The notes under the pieces were generated by a model, which saw only the letters and a list, made by a program, of their open reading frames with translations, was not told the DNA's origin and did no database searches. From the NCBI RefSeq assembly GCF_010509075.1, contig NZ_CP048433.1, positions 372,001 to 436,000 of the forward strand: a stretch of DNA of 64,000 bases, given 5' to 3'. Source of the stretch: Collinsella aerofaciens ATCC 25986. Its GTDB lineage: Bacteria; Actinomycetota; Coriobacteriia; Coriobacteriales; Coriobacteriaceae. This document shows, one piece after another, positions 1-7,910 of this stretch. The number at the start of each line of letters is the position of its first letter. Position 1 is the stretch's first letter. Made by a program: the position numbers and the translations under genes.

Positions 1-71
1 GGAGGATTTTGTCCTAAAACGGTGTGCGGCCCCTCGTTTGGTACACTTAAAAGTACTGGACAAGTGAAGAG

Positions 72-986
72 ATGGGGGAGAACGTGCTCAAGTTCGGTAC
101 CTACGTCCGTGTTGGAAACGCGGCCGAAGCCTATGAGCTCTTACAGAAGAACCGCAACAACAAGATTGTGGGCGGCGGCATCTGGATGCGCCTGGGTTCG
201 CGTCGCGTGGCGACGGCGATTGACCTTTCGGCCTGCGGACTCGATCAGATCGAGGAGACCGAGACCGAGTTTCGCATCGGTGCCATGTGCACCCTGCGCC
301 AGCTCGAGCGTCATGCTGGGCTCAACGCGCTTGTCAACAATGTCTTTGAGTTCGCCGTCCACGACATCGTGGGCGTGCAGCTGCGCAATACCGCCACGGT
401 GGGCGGCAGCATCTACGGCCGCTTTGGTTTTTCGGACGTGCTCTCGGCCTTTTTGGCGCTCGATTCGTATGTTGAGCTGACGGGCGCCGGCCGCGTGCCG
501 CTCGCCGAGTTCGTCGACATGGGTTACGTGCGCGACGTGATCGAGCACATCGTGGTCGTTAAGCACGACTATCGTGCAAGCTACGAGGCTGTGCGCAAGG
601 CCGCGACCGACTTCCCCTCGCTCAACGTCACCGCCGCCTGGTGGGACAACAGCTGGCATGTCACCGTGGGCGCCCGCCCGCTGCGCGCGACCCTGCTGCA
701 GGGTGAGGCATGCGGCCTTACCGCCGAGCAGCCTTCCGAGGACGAGCTACGCGCCCTGGCCGCGTCCGTACGCGCGCTGAGCTATGGCACCAACCTGTGG
801 GGCTCGGCCGACTACCGCCGCCGCATCTCGGCCCCGCTCGCCATCCAGGCTGTGCGTCGCGCCGCCGGCATCGAGCTTTCGGCCGCGCTTGCCCGCGAGC
901 TCGAGACCGTGCAAGTGCCTAAGTTCGCCACGGACGAGTATTCCTGCCGCCGCGTGCCCGGCGTCGATTCTAGTGAGGTGCGCTAA
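72..986 (+). CDS. Xanthine dehydrogenase family, FAD-binding subunit
   Basis: This 304-residue protein is the FAD-binding medium subunit of a molybdenum hydroxylase, which passes electrons from the Fe-S centres to an acceptor. The visible signs are the FAD-domain glycine motifs: VGGGIWMRLG near residue 35 and NTATVGGSIYGRFGFSD near residue 110. The length fits the family, which is usually about 290 residues. The ATG at 72 is the only ATG after the in-frame stop at 48-50, but its ribosome binding site is weak. The stop overlaps the start of the next gene by one base (TAATG), so the two are translationally coupled. The substrate cannot be read from this subunit. Confidence 0.85.
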   Translation: MGENVLKFGTYVRVGNAAEAYELLQKNRNNKIVGGGIWMRLGSRRVATAIDLSACGLDQIEETETEFRIGAMCTLRQLERHAGLNALVNNVFEFAVHDIVGVQLRNTATVGGSIYGRFGFSDVLSAFLALDSYVELTGAGRVPLAEFVDMGYVRDVIEHIVVVKHDYRASYEAVRKAATDFPSLNVTAAWWDNSWHVTVGARPLRATLLQGEACGLTAEQPSEDELRALAASVRALSYGTNLWGSADYRRRISAPLAIQAVRRAAGIELSAALARELETVQVPKFATDEYSCRRVPGVDSSEVR

Positions 987-3817
987 TGGCTGCCAAACTC
1001 ATCGATCTTTCCTTTACGCTCAACGGCCGCAAGGTCAAGGTCCAGATTGCCCCCGACACCATGCTCTTTGCGCTTTTGCGCGAGCAGGGTTGCGCGTCGG
1101 TGCGCTGTGCCTGCGAAACCACCAACTGCGGCCTGTGCACGGTGTGGCTCGACGGCGACCCGGTGCTGAGCTGCTCGGTTCCCGCCGCGCGCGTCGAGGG
1201 TCGCTCCATCACTACGCTCGAGGGCCTCAAGGCCGAGTCTGAGGCGCTCGCCCGTGCGATGGCTGCCGAAGGCGCCGAGCAGTGCGGTTTTTGCGCCCCC
1301 GGCCTTATCATGAACGTGCTGGCGCTCGCCCGCGCTGCCAAGGAGGACCCGAGCCTCGTCGCCACGCGCGAGGAGCTCTCGCGCCAGCTCGCCGGTAACC
1401 TCTGCCGTTGCAGCGGCTACGAGAGCCAGCTGCGCGCCATCGTTCGCTTCCTCAACGAGTCTGGCGTGCAGGTGGGCTTTGAGATGCCCGAGCTGCCGGT
1501 CAATAACACCAGCTGCGATGGCGTCTCGTATAAGCAGATCACTCACAAGCAGCCCAAGAAGGACTCGAAGGCCCTGCTCGAGGGGCGTCCCGTCTACACG
1601 GGCGATATGGTGCCCGCCGGTGCGCTCATCGTCAAACTCAAGCGCAGCCCCTATGCCCGCGCCAAGATCCGCTCCATCGATACGTCGCGCGCGCTGAAGG
1701 TGCCCGGCGTCGTGGGCGTCTACACCTACGAGGACGTGCCCAAGCGCCGCTTTACCATCGCCGGCCAGAGCTATCCGCAGCCGAGTCCCTACGACCGCCT
1801 GATTCTCGAGAACCTCGTCCGTTACCAAAACGAGGAGGTGGCGATCGTCGCCGCCGAGACTGAGGAGGCTGCCGACAAGGCGCTCAAACTCATTAAGGTC
1901 GACTATGAGGTGCTTGAGCCGCTGCTCGACTTTACCAAGGCACTCGATAACGACATCGTGGTTCACCCCGAGGGCGACGTGACCTTTATGTTCCCGCAGG
2001 GCGGCGACGTTCCGCGCAACCTGGTGTGCAGCGGCACGAGCGACTTTGGCGACCTTGACGAGGCCTTCGCCCAGAGCGACATCGTCTTTGAGCGCACCTA
2101 CACCAGCCAGGCCACGCAGACCGCACCCATGGAAACCTTCTGCGCCTTCGCGACAACCGACGCGTTCGGGCGTATCTCGGTGACCACCTCTACGCAGGTG
2201 CCCTTCCACGTGCGCCGCATGGTCGCGCAGTCGCTCGATATCCCGCAGTCGCAGGTGCAGGTCATTAAGCCGCGTATCGGCGGCGGCTTTGGCTCCAAGC
2301 AGACGGGCTGCTGCGAGATCTTTGTTGCGTTTGTGACCCAGCAGACCGGCCGTCCGAGTTACTGCTGCTACACCCGTGAGGAGACCATCACCGCGGGCAA
2401 CTCGCGCCACCAGATGCAGATGACCGTTAAGCTGGGCGCCATGAACGACGGCACCATCACGGCCATCGATTTGCACACGCTGTCCAACGCCGGCGCGTAC
2501 GGCGAGCACGCCACCACGACGATCGGCCTTTCGGGTCACAAGAGCCTGCCCATCTACAACCACGTGAAGGCGAGCCGCTTTAGCTGGGACGCCGTCTACA
2601 CCAATACCAACCGCGGCGGCGCGTATCGCGGCTACGGTGCCACCCAGGGCCAGTTTGCCGTGGAGAGTGCCGTCAACGAGCTCGCCGACATGTTGCACAT
2701 GGACCCCGCCGACCTGCGCCTTAAGAACATCGTGCGCGAGGGCGAGATCATGCCGCAGTACTACAACGAGAAGCTCAACGCCTGCGCGCTCGACCGCTGC
2801 CTGCTGCGCGCGATGGACATGATCGGTTGGCGCGACAAGCCGCTAGCCGTCGACCTGGGCGACCGTGTGCGTGCTCTGGGCTGTGCGCTCACCATGCAGG
2901 GCTCGGGCATCTCCAACGTGGACATCGCCGGCATCGACATGCGCCTGGAAGAGGACGGCTTCATTACCATCGGCACCGGCGCCACCGATAACGGCATGGG
3001 CGTCGACACGATCCTGGCGCAGATTGCCGCCGAGGAGCTGGGCGTTGAGAGCTCGCTCATTGTGGTGCGCGGCGTGGACACCGACGTGTCGCCGTTCGAT
3101 GCCGGCTCGTACGCGAGCTCGGGCACGTACGTGACGGGCCTGGCAGCCAAGAACGCCGCGGCCGAGCTGCGCGAGAAGATTTGTGCCAAGGCTGCCCAGA
3201 TGTGGGACGTGGACGCCGCCGATGTGGTCTTTGATGGTCAGTACGTGCGCCTGTCCGACGAGCGTGCCGCGCGCGAGCAGAACCGCTACCTCACGCTGCG
3301 CGACTTTGCCAACCTGTGCGTCAAGAACATCACGGGCGGCGACGCGCTCACCTCGCATGCCTCTGCCTGCCTGCCCGTTTCGCCTCCGCCGTTTATGGCC
3401 GGCATTGCCGAGGTCGAGGTCGACAAGGCCACCGGCAAGGTGACCGTGGTGGATTACGTCGCTGCCGTTGACTGCGGCACCGTGATCAACGAGGCGCTCG
3501 CGCGCGTCCAGGCCGAGGGCGGCATTGCCCAGGGTATCGGCCACGCGCTCTACGAGATCGTCGAGCACGATGAGCGCGGCCGCCTGCGCACCGGTAACTT
3601 TATGAGCTATAAGTTGCCCACGCGCCTGGATATCGGCAGCATTCGCGTGGCCTTTGAGCCGAGTTACGAGCCGACGGGTCCGTTTGGCGCCAAGTCGATC
3701 GGCGAGGTCGTCATCAATACGCCGCTCGCCGCCGTTGCCTCGGCCGTGGCGCACGCCACCGGCCACCAGGTTCGATCGCTGCCGATCACGCCCGAGAAGG
3801 CCCTGCTGGGGGAGTAG
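986..3817 (+). CDS. Xanthine dehydrogenase family, fused [2Fe-2S] and molybdopterin subunit
   Basis: A 943-residue fusion of the small Fe-S subunit and the large molybdopterin subunit of a xanthine dehydrogenase-type hydroxylase. Residues 1-155 hold both [2Fe-2S] sites: C43-x4-C48-x2-C51 with C63 (plant ferredoxin type), then C100-x2-C103 with C140-x-C142. The rest is the aldehyde oxidase/xanthine dehydrogenase domain, with GGGFG near 432-436, GAYRGYGATQGQ near 547 and the expected catalytic glutamate at E907 in GAKSIGE. With the upstream FAD subunit it gives a complete electron path from Mo through Fe-S to FAD. In many bacteria these are three separate genes. Purine, nicotinate or another N-heterocycle are all possible substrates. 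Confidence 0.88.
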   Translation: MAAKLIDLSFTLNGRKVKVQIAPDTMLFALLREQGCASVRCACETTNCGLCTVWLDGDPVLSCSVPAARVEGRSITTLEGLKAESEALARAMAAEGAEQCGFCAPGLIMNVLALARAAKEDPSLVATREELSRQLAGNLCRCSGYESQLRAIVRFLNESGVQVGFEMPELPVNNTSCDGVSYKQITHKQPKKDSKALLEGRPVYTGDMVPAGALIVKLKRSPYARAKIRSIDTSRALKVPGVVGVYTYEDVPKRRFTIAGQSYPQPSPYDRLILENLVRYQNEEVAIVAAETEEAADKALKLIKVDYEVLEPLLDFTKALDNDIVVHPEGDVTFMFPQGGDVPRNLVCSGTSDFGDLDEAFAQSDIVFERTYTSQATQTAPMETFCAFATTDAFGRISVTTSTQVPFHVRRMVAQSLDIPQSQVQVIKPRIGGGFGSKQTGCCEIFVAFVTQQTGRPSYCCYTREETITAGNSRHQMQMTVKLGAMNDGTITAIDLHTLSNAGAYGEHATTTIGLSGHKSLPIYNHVKASRFSWDAVYTNTNRGGAYRGYGATQGQFAVESAVNELADMLHMDPADLRLKNIVREGEIMPQYYNEKLNACALDRCLLRAMDMIGWRDKPLAVDLGDRVRALGCALTMQGSGISNVDIAGIDMRLEEDGFITIGTGATDNGMGVDTILAQIAAEELGVESSLIVVRGVDTDVSPFDAGSYASSGTYVTGLAAKNAAAELREKICAKAAQMWDVDAADVVFDGQYVRLSDERAAREQNRYLTLRDFANLCVKNITGGDALTSHASACLPVSPPPFMAGIAEVEVDKATGKVTVVDYVAAVDCGTVINEALARVQAEGGIAQGIGHALYEIVEHDERGRLRTGNFMSYKLPTRLDIGSIRVAFEPSYEPTGPFGAKSIGEVVINTPLAAVASAVAHATGHQVRSLPITPEKALLGE

Positions 3818-3841
3818 TGGATCAGCGAGCAAGTCGTAATT

Positions 3842-3871
3842 GGCGGGGCGGGGTAATTCGCCCCGCCTTTT
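3842..3871 (+). terminator. Intrinsic terminator after the Mo-hydroxylase operon
   Basis: An 8-bp GC stem, GGCGGGGC at 3842-3849 with GCCCCGCC at 3860-3867, is followed by TTTT. It lies 25 bases after the stop codon. Confidence 0.8.
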
Positions 3872-3957
3872 GTACTCGTGGTGAGGTCGTGAGCCTGTAA
3901 AAGGTGTGCGTGCGCTTGCCGCTCGTATCTGCTATCATTCCTAGTCTGTGCGCTCAT

Positions 3958-4041
3958 GCGGGCGTGGCGGAATTGGTAGACGCGCCAGATTTAGGTTCTG
4001 GTGGGATTCCCGTGAAGGTTCGAGTCCTTTCGCCCGCACCA
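3958..4041 (+). tRNA. tRNA-Leu (anticodon UAG)
   Basis: A class II tRNA with a long variable arm. The acceptor stem pairs GCGGGCG (3958-3964) with CGCCCGC (4031-4037), followed by discriminator A and an encoded CCA (4039-4041). The anticodon stem is CCAGA/TCTGG with loop TTTAGGT, so the anticodon is UAG and reads CUN leucine codons. The T loop GGTTCGAGTCC is present. It lies 90 bases before the trigger factor start and may share a transcript with it. Confidence 0.95.
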
Positions 4042-4131
4042 ACGCACCCGCGTCGGCTTATGCCCTCGCGACGCTTGTTGCATAAAGGTACCAGCACCTC
4101 AGATAAGCTGGGCAGTATGAGGAGGAACGTG

Positions 4132-5430
4132 TTGAACATCACCGCTTCTGACGTCAAGGACGCCAAGCTCACCGCTACGGTCACCATCCCGGCCGCCGAC
4201 GTCGACGCCGCGATCAAGAAGGCCTACAAGGACACCGCCAAGAAGTACCGCTTCCCGGGCTTCCGCGCCGGTAAGGCCCCCCGTCCGGTCATCGACTCCG
4301 CTCTTGGCGCCGAGGCTACCCTCGCTCAGGCCACCAACGACCTGATCGCCGCCAACGAGCCCGCCGTCCTCAACGAGCTGGACATCGTCCCCACCAAGAA
4401 CGGTGACTACAAGGAGCTCGACCTCGCCAAGGATCACGAGGACTACACCTACACCGTCGAGTTCTCCCTGCGTCCTGCTGCCGAGCTCTCTTCCTTCGAC
4501 GCTGTCGAGATCGAGATGCCCCCTGCGGAGGTCACCGAGTCCGAGATCAACAACCAGGTCGAGATGCTCCTCAACTACCGTGCCACCTTCGAGGACGTCG
4601 AGGGTCGTGCCGTCGAGGCCGAGGACTACGTCACCGTCGACCTCAAGGCCGTCGAGAACGCCGACAACTTTGCCGCCGAGGGCCGCATGCTCATCGCCGG
4701 TAGCGACAGCAACCCCGCCGAGTTCAACGAGGCCCTGATCGGCGCCAACGTTGACGACGTCAAGACCGTCACCTGGACCGACGAGGCCGAGGAGGGCGAG
4801 GAGGCCGAGACCCACACCGTCGAGGTCACCGTCAAGGGCATCAAGGTCCGCAACACCCCCGAGCTCACCGACGAGCTCGTCAAGTCCGACTTTGGCTTTG
4901 ACAGCATCGACGCTATGCGCGACGCCATCAAGATCGAGATCGAGCAGGACAAGGCTTCTCGCCTGCCGGCCGAGAAGGAGAGCCGTTGCGTCTCCGCTCT
5001 CGCCGAGCGTCTGCAGCTCGACGAGATGGACGCCGACTACGAGCAGTCCGTCTTTGAGGAGCTCGGCCAGAACTTCCTGTCCAACCTCGCTGCCCGTGGC
5101 ATGACGCTGGACACCTGGCTGCCCGCTTCCGGTCTGACCATGGAGCAGTTCATCGGCGACCTGCACAAGCAGGCCAACGACGTTGCCCGTGAGTCCCTGG
5201 CTCTGGACGCCCTCGCCCGCGAGCTCAAGATCGAGGTCACCGAGGATGACATCAACGCCGAGTTCGAGAAGGCCGGCGTCAAGGACGTCGAGGCTTCCAA
5301 GGCCGAGTTCATCGCCGATGGCCGCATGCCTGCCGTCCGCGAGTCCATCCGTCGCTCCAAGGCCGTCGACCACCTGGTCGAGAACGCCAAGGTGACCGAG
5401 GTCGACGAGACCGCCAAGGACGCCGAGTAA
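4132..5430 (+). CDS. tig: Trigger factor (ribosome-associated chaperone and prolyl isomerase)
   Basis: Trigger factor binds at the ribosome exit tunnel and shields nascent chains. The N-terminal ribosome-binding signature GFRAGKAPR is at about residues 43-51. A central FKBP-like domain follows (VTVDLKAVE region, near 165), then a long helical C-terminal chaperone domain. I chose TTG at 4132 because AGGAGG at 4120-4125 sits six bases upstream. GTG at 4129 and ATG at 4117 are in frame, but the ATG lies before the ribosome binding site. This start gives 432 residues, typical of the family. The gene precedes clpP and clpX, a common order. Confidence 0.95.
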   Translation: MNITASDVKDAKLTATVTIPAADVDAAIKKAYKDTAKKYRFPGFRAGKAPRPVIDSALGAEATLAQATNDLIAANEPAVLNELDIVPTKNGDYKELDLAKDHEDYTYTVEFSLRPAAELSSFDAVEIEMPPAEVTESEINNQVEMLLNYRATFEDVEGRAVEAEDYVTVDLKAVENADNFAAEGRMLIAGSDSNPAEFNEALIGANVDDVKTVTWTDEAEEGEEAETHTVEVTVKGIKVRNTPELTDELVKSDFGFDSIDAMRDAIKIEIEQDKASRLPAEKESRCVSALAERLQLDEMDADYEQSVFEELGQNFLSNLAARGMTLDTWLPASGLTMEQFIGDLHKQANDVARESLALDALARELKIEVTEDDINAEFEKAGVKDVEASKAEFIADGRMPAVRESIRRSKAVDHLVENAKVTEVDETAKDAE

Positions 5431-5506
5431 TTCTCGCCACCTTGCCCGCGAGCGCATGCGTGCGCCCGTGATGGGGTAAAGTTATACACCGGTTATCCGG
5501 TTGCTT

Positions 5507-5550
5507 CGTACGGTGCCAGCCAATGCATAGCATGCGGGCACCGTACGTTT
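5507..5550 (+). terminator. Hairpin between tig and clpP, probable terminator
   Basis: An 11-bp perfect stem, CGTACGGTGCC (5507-5517) with GGCACCGTACG (5537-5547), is followed by TTT. A small palindrome, ACCGGTTATCCGGT, lies just upstream near 5488. The T run is short, so the hairpin could instead be part of the clpP leader. Confidence 0.6.
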
Positions 5551-5592
5551 ATCTAGAACCACTATTGGTCCGTAAGAGAAATGGAGATGCGT

Positions 5593-6213
5593 ATGATCGC
5601 TAAGTTCGATTCCGCCCTCGTGCCATACGTTATCGAGCAGACGCCGCGCGGCGAGCGCAGCTACGATATCTATTCGCGCCTGCTCAACGACCGCATCATC
5701 TTCTTGGGCGAGGAGATCAACTCCGTCAGCGCCAACCTGGTCGTTGCCCAGCTGCTGCATCTTGAAAGCCAGGATGCCGAGAAGGATATCTCGCTCTACA
5801 TCAATTCGCCCGGCGGCGAGGTCTACTCCGGCTTGGCGATTCTGGACACCATGAACTTCATTAAGCCGCAGGTCTCCACCATCTGCGTCGGTATGGCCGC
5901 GTCCATGGCCGCCGTGCTGCTTTCGGCCGGCGCCAAGGGCAAGCGCTTCTGCCTGCCGCACTCCAAGGTCATGATTCACCAGCCCAGCGGCGGTGCGCAG
6001 GGCCAGCAGACCGAGATCGAGATCGTGGCCGAGGAGATCAAGAAGACCCGCCGTGAGCTCAACCAGATCCTGTCCGACGCCTCGGGCCAGCCCATCGAGA
6101 AGGTTCAGGCCGATACCGAGCGTGACAACTACCTCACGGCTGTCGAGGCCCTCGACTACGGCCTAATCGACCGTATTGTCACCTCGCGCGACCTCGCCGC
6201 GAAGGACGCCTAG
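5593..6213 (+). CDS. clpP: ATP-dependent Clp protease proteolytic subunit
   Basis: This is the serine peptidase that forms the ClpP barrel and degrades proteins unfolded by ClpX or ClpC. The catalytic triad is complete: S104 in GMAASMAA, H129 in MIHQPSGG and D178 in TERDNY. The length of 206 residues is standard. ATG 5593 is preferred because GGAG at 5583-5586 is six bases upstream, although in-frame ATGs at 5581 and 5587 would add two to four residues. The stop is one base from the clpX start, so the two form an operon. Confidence 0.95.
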   Translation: MIAKFDSALVPYVIEQTPRGERSYDIYSRLLNDRIIFLGEEINSVSANLVVAQLLHLESQDAEKDISLYINSPGGEVYSGLAILDTMNFIKPQVSTICVGMAASMAAVLLSAGAKGKRFCLPHSKVMIHQPSGGAQGQQTEIEIVAEEIKKTRRELNQILSDASGQPIEKVQADTERDNYLTAVEALDYGLIDRIVTSRDLAAKDA

Positions 6214-6214
6214 G

Positions 6215-7624
6215 ATGGCCGGTAACATGCAGGACGGCTTCGACGAGAACGGCAACCCCATCCGCTGCTCCTTCTGCGGAAAAGAGCAGGGCCAGGTCCG
6301 TCGTCTCGTAAAGGGCCCGACCAACATCTTTATCTGTGACGAGTGCGTCGCCGCCTGCTCCGAGATCCTTGAGGAGTCGCTGGCTTCGGACTTTATGGAC
6401 GCCGCCCGCAACGGCAAGCTGCCGGGCTTCCTCAACGATCACGGCCAGGCTGCCGGGCAGCCTGCCGTGGATCCCGAGGCCGAGGGCTTTGAGCTCGAGG
6501 ACGATGCCCGCCAGGTCATTACGCATGTGCCGACGCCGCACGAGATCTATGACGAGCTTTCGGCCTATGTTATGGGCCAGGAGGACGCCAAGCGCGCCAT
6601 GTCGGTGGCCGTGTACAACCACTATCGTCGCGTGATCGAGGGCGGCGCCGCGGTGTCTGCCTTTGACGACGACATGGGCTCGCAGTTCGACGACGATATG
6701 GACAAGGTAGAGCTCGCCAAGTCCAACATCTTGCTGCTCGGTCCCACCGGTACCGGTAAGACCCTGCTGGCCCAGACGCTCGCGCGCATCCTCGAGGTGC
6801 CGTTTGCCATCGCCGACGCCACTGCGCTTACCGAGGCCGGCTACGTTGGCGAGGACGTGGAGAACATCCTGCTCAAGCTCATCAATGCTGCCGATGGCGA
6901 TATTGAGCGCGCTCAGGTGGGCATTATCTACGTGGACGAGATCGACAAGATCGCCCGCAAGGCCGAGAACCTCTCCATTACCCGCGATGTCTCGGGTGAG
7001 GGCGTTCAGCAGGCGCTGCTTAAGATTCTTGAGGGCACGGTGGCCAGCGTTCCGCCCACTGGCGGCCGCAAGCATCCCCAGCAGGAGCTGCTGCAGATCG
7101 ACACGACCAACATTCTGTTTATCTGCGGCGGTGCCTTTGTGGGTCTGGACAAGATCATCGCCGATCGCGTGGGCAACAAGGGCGTGGGATTTAACTCCGA
7201 GATCGCCGGCCCCACCTCGGTCGACGAGAACGACCTGCTGCGCCAGGTGCTCCCGCAGGACCTCAACGCCTTTGGCATGATTCCCGAGTTCGTTGGCCGC
7301 ACGCCTGTCGTAACCCAGACGCAGGCGCTCGACGAGGACGACCTGGTGTCGATTCTGACCGAGCCCAAGAACGCCGTGGTGCGCCAGTACCGTAAGATGT
7401 TCCAGCTTGAGGACGTTGAGCTTGAGTTTGAGGACGCGGCCCTGCACGAGATCGCCCGCATGGCGCTCGCCCGCAAGACCGGCGCCCGCGGCCTGCGCTC
7501 CATCTGCGAGGACGTGCTGCAGCAGACGATGTTCGACCTGCCCAGCGAGGAGGGTGTTTCCAAGGTCATCGTGACCGAAGCCTCCGTAAAGGGCGAAGAG
7601 CAGCCCCAGCGCATCTACGGCTAA
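6215..7624 (+). CDS. clpX: ATP-dependent Clp protease ATP-binding subunit
   Basis: ClpX is an AAA+ unfoldase that recognises tagged substrates and feeds them to ClpP. The N-terminal zinc-binding domain uses C18, C21, C41 and C44. Walker A GPTGTGKT lies at about 176-183 and Walker B IIYVDEID near 238-245. The small C-terminal AAA+ subdomain ends in the [10 protein letters not shown] type of motif. At 469 residues it is slightly longer than E. coli ClpX, owing to an acidic linker after the zinc domain and an insert rich in D near 145-160. The ATG lies one base after the clpP stop. Confidence 0.95.
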   Translation: MAGNMQDGFDENGNPIRCSFCGKEQGQVRRLVKGPTNIFICDECVAACSEILEESLASDFMDAARNGKLPGFLNDHGQAAGQPAVDPEAEGFELEDDARQVITHVPTPHEIYDELSAYVMGQEDAKRAMSVAVYNHYRRVIEGGAAVSAFDDDMGSQFDDDMDKVELAKSNILLLGPTGTGKTLLAQTLARILEVPFAIADATALTEAGYVGEDVENILLKLINAADGDIERAQVGIIYVDEIDKIARKAENLSITRDVSGEGVQQALLKILEGTVASVPPTGGRKHPQQELLQIDTTNILFICGGAFVGLDKIIADRVGNKGVGFNSEIAGPTSVDENDLLRQVLPQDLNAFGMIPEFVGRTPVVTQTQALDEDDLVSILTEPKNAVVRQYRKMFQLEDVELEFEDAALHEIARMALARKTGARGLRSICEDVLQQTMFDLPSEEGVSKVIVTEASVKGEEQPQRIYG

Positions 7625-7647
7625 AACCTGTCAAAACGTTTTTGTCG

Positions 7648-7682
7648 ATAGCCTCCGATCACATGCGGTCGGAGGCTATTTT
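7648..7682 (+). terminator. Intrinsic terminator after clpX
   Basis: An 11-bp perfect stem pairs ATAGCCTCCGA (7648-7658) with TCGGAGGCTAT (7669-7679) and runs into TTTT. It closes the clpP-clpX operon. Confidence 0.88.
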
Positions 7683-7775
7683 ATATATACGCAATAACCC
7701 CAACTACCTGTGTTATTCTGTGTGTTTGTTTAAGCCTCAGCGAAGTCATATCAGACTGAAGTAATCGATACCTAA

Positions 7776-7890
7776 GGGGAGGAATGTAGGCCCGATTTTC
7801 GTAGATTCCGCACGAGCCGAAGACCACTTAATGTGGTCTTCGAGCGAGTCAGGACTTGACCGAGCGAAAATCGGGCCTACATTCCTCCCC
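7776..7890. repeat. Nested palindrome upstream of valS
   Basis: Two perfectly complementary 26-base arms (7776-7801 and 7865-7890) enclose a second perfect hairpin, CGAAGACCAC / GTGGTCTTCG (7818-7827 and 7833-7842) with loop TTAAT. The right arm ends 20 bases before the valS ATG, next to the ribosome binding site GGGAGAG. If transcribed, it would be a large structured leader. No T-box motif is present. The loop is the reverse complement of the loop in the element after valS. Confidence 0.85.
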
Positions 7891-7910
7891 GGCGGGACAG
7901 GGAGAGATAT

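Noticed and set aside
983-2698. 571-codon open frame on the minus strand opposite the Mo hydroxylase
   Set aside because: It is a by-product of GC-rich codon use on the real strand; its product is low-complexity in H, R, L and G and has no domain. The same applies to other long antisense frames, such as those opposite valS, thrS and tig.
3958-4041. tRNA-Leu as an integration site of a mobile element
   Set aside because: No integrase or duplicated tRNA 3' end is visible downstream; the next genes are tig and clpPX.
3904-4131. N-terminal extension of trigger factor
   Set aside because: The extended frame would run through the tRNA-Leu gene; AGGAGG followed by TTG 4132 gives the standard family length.
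7776-7890. T-box riboswitch before valS
   Set aside because: The structure is a simple nested palindrome. No AGGGTGG antiterminator sequence, specifier loop or terminator T run was found.
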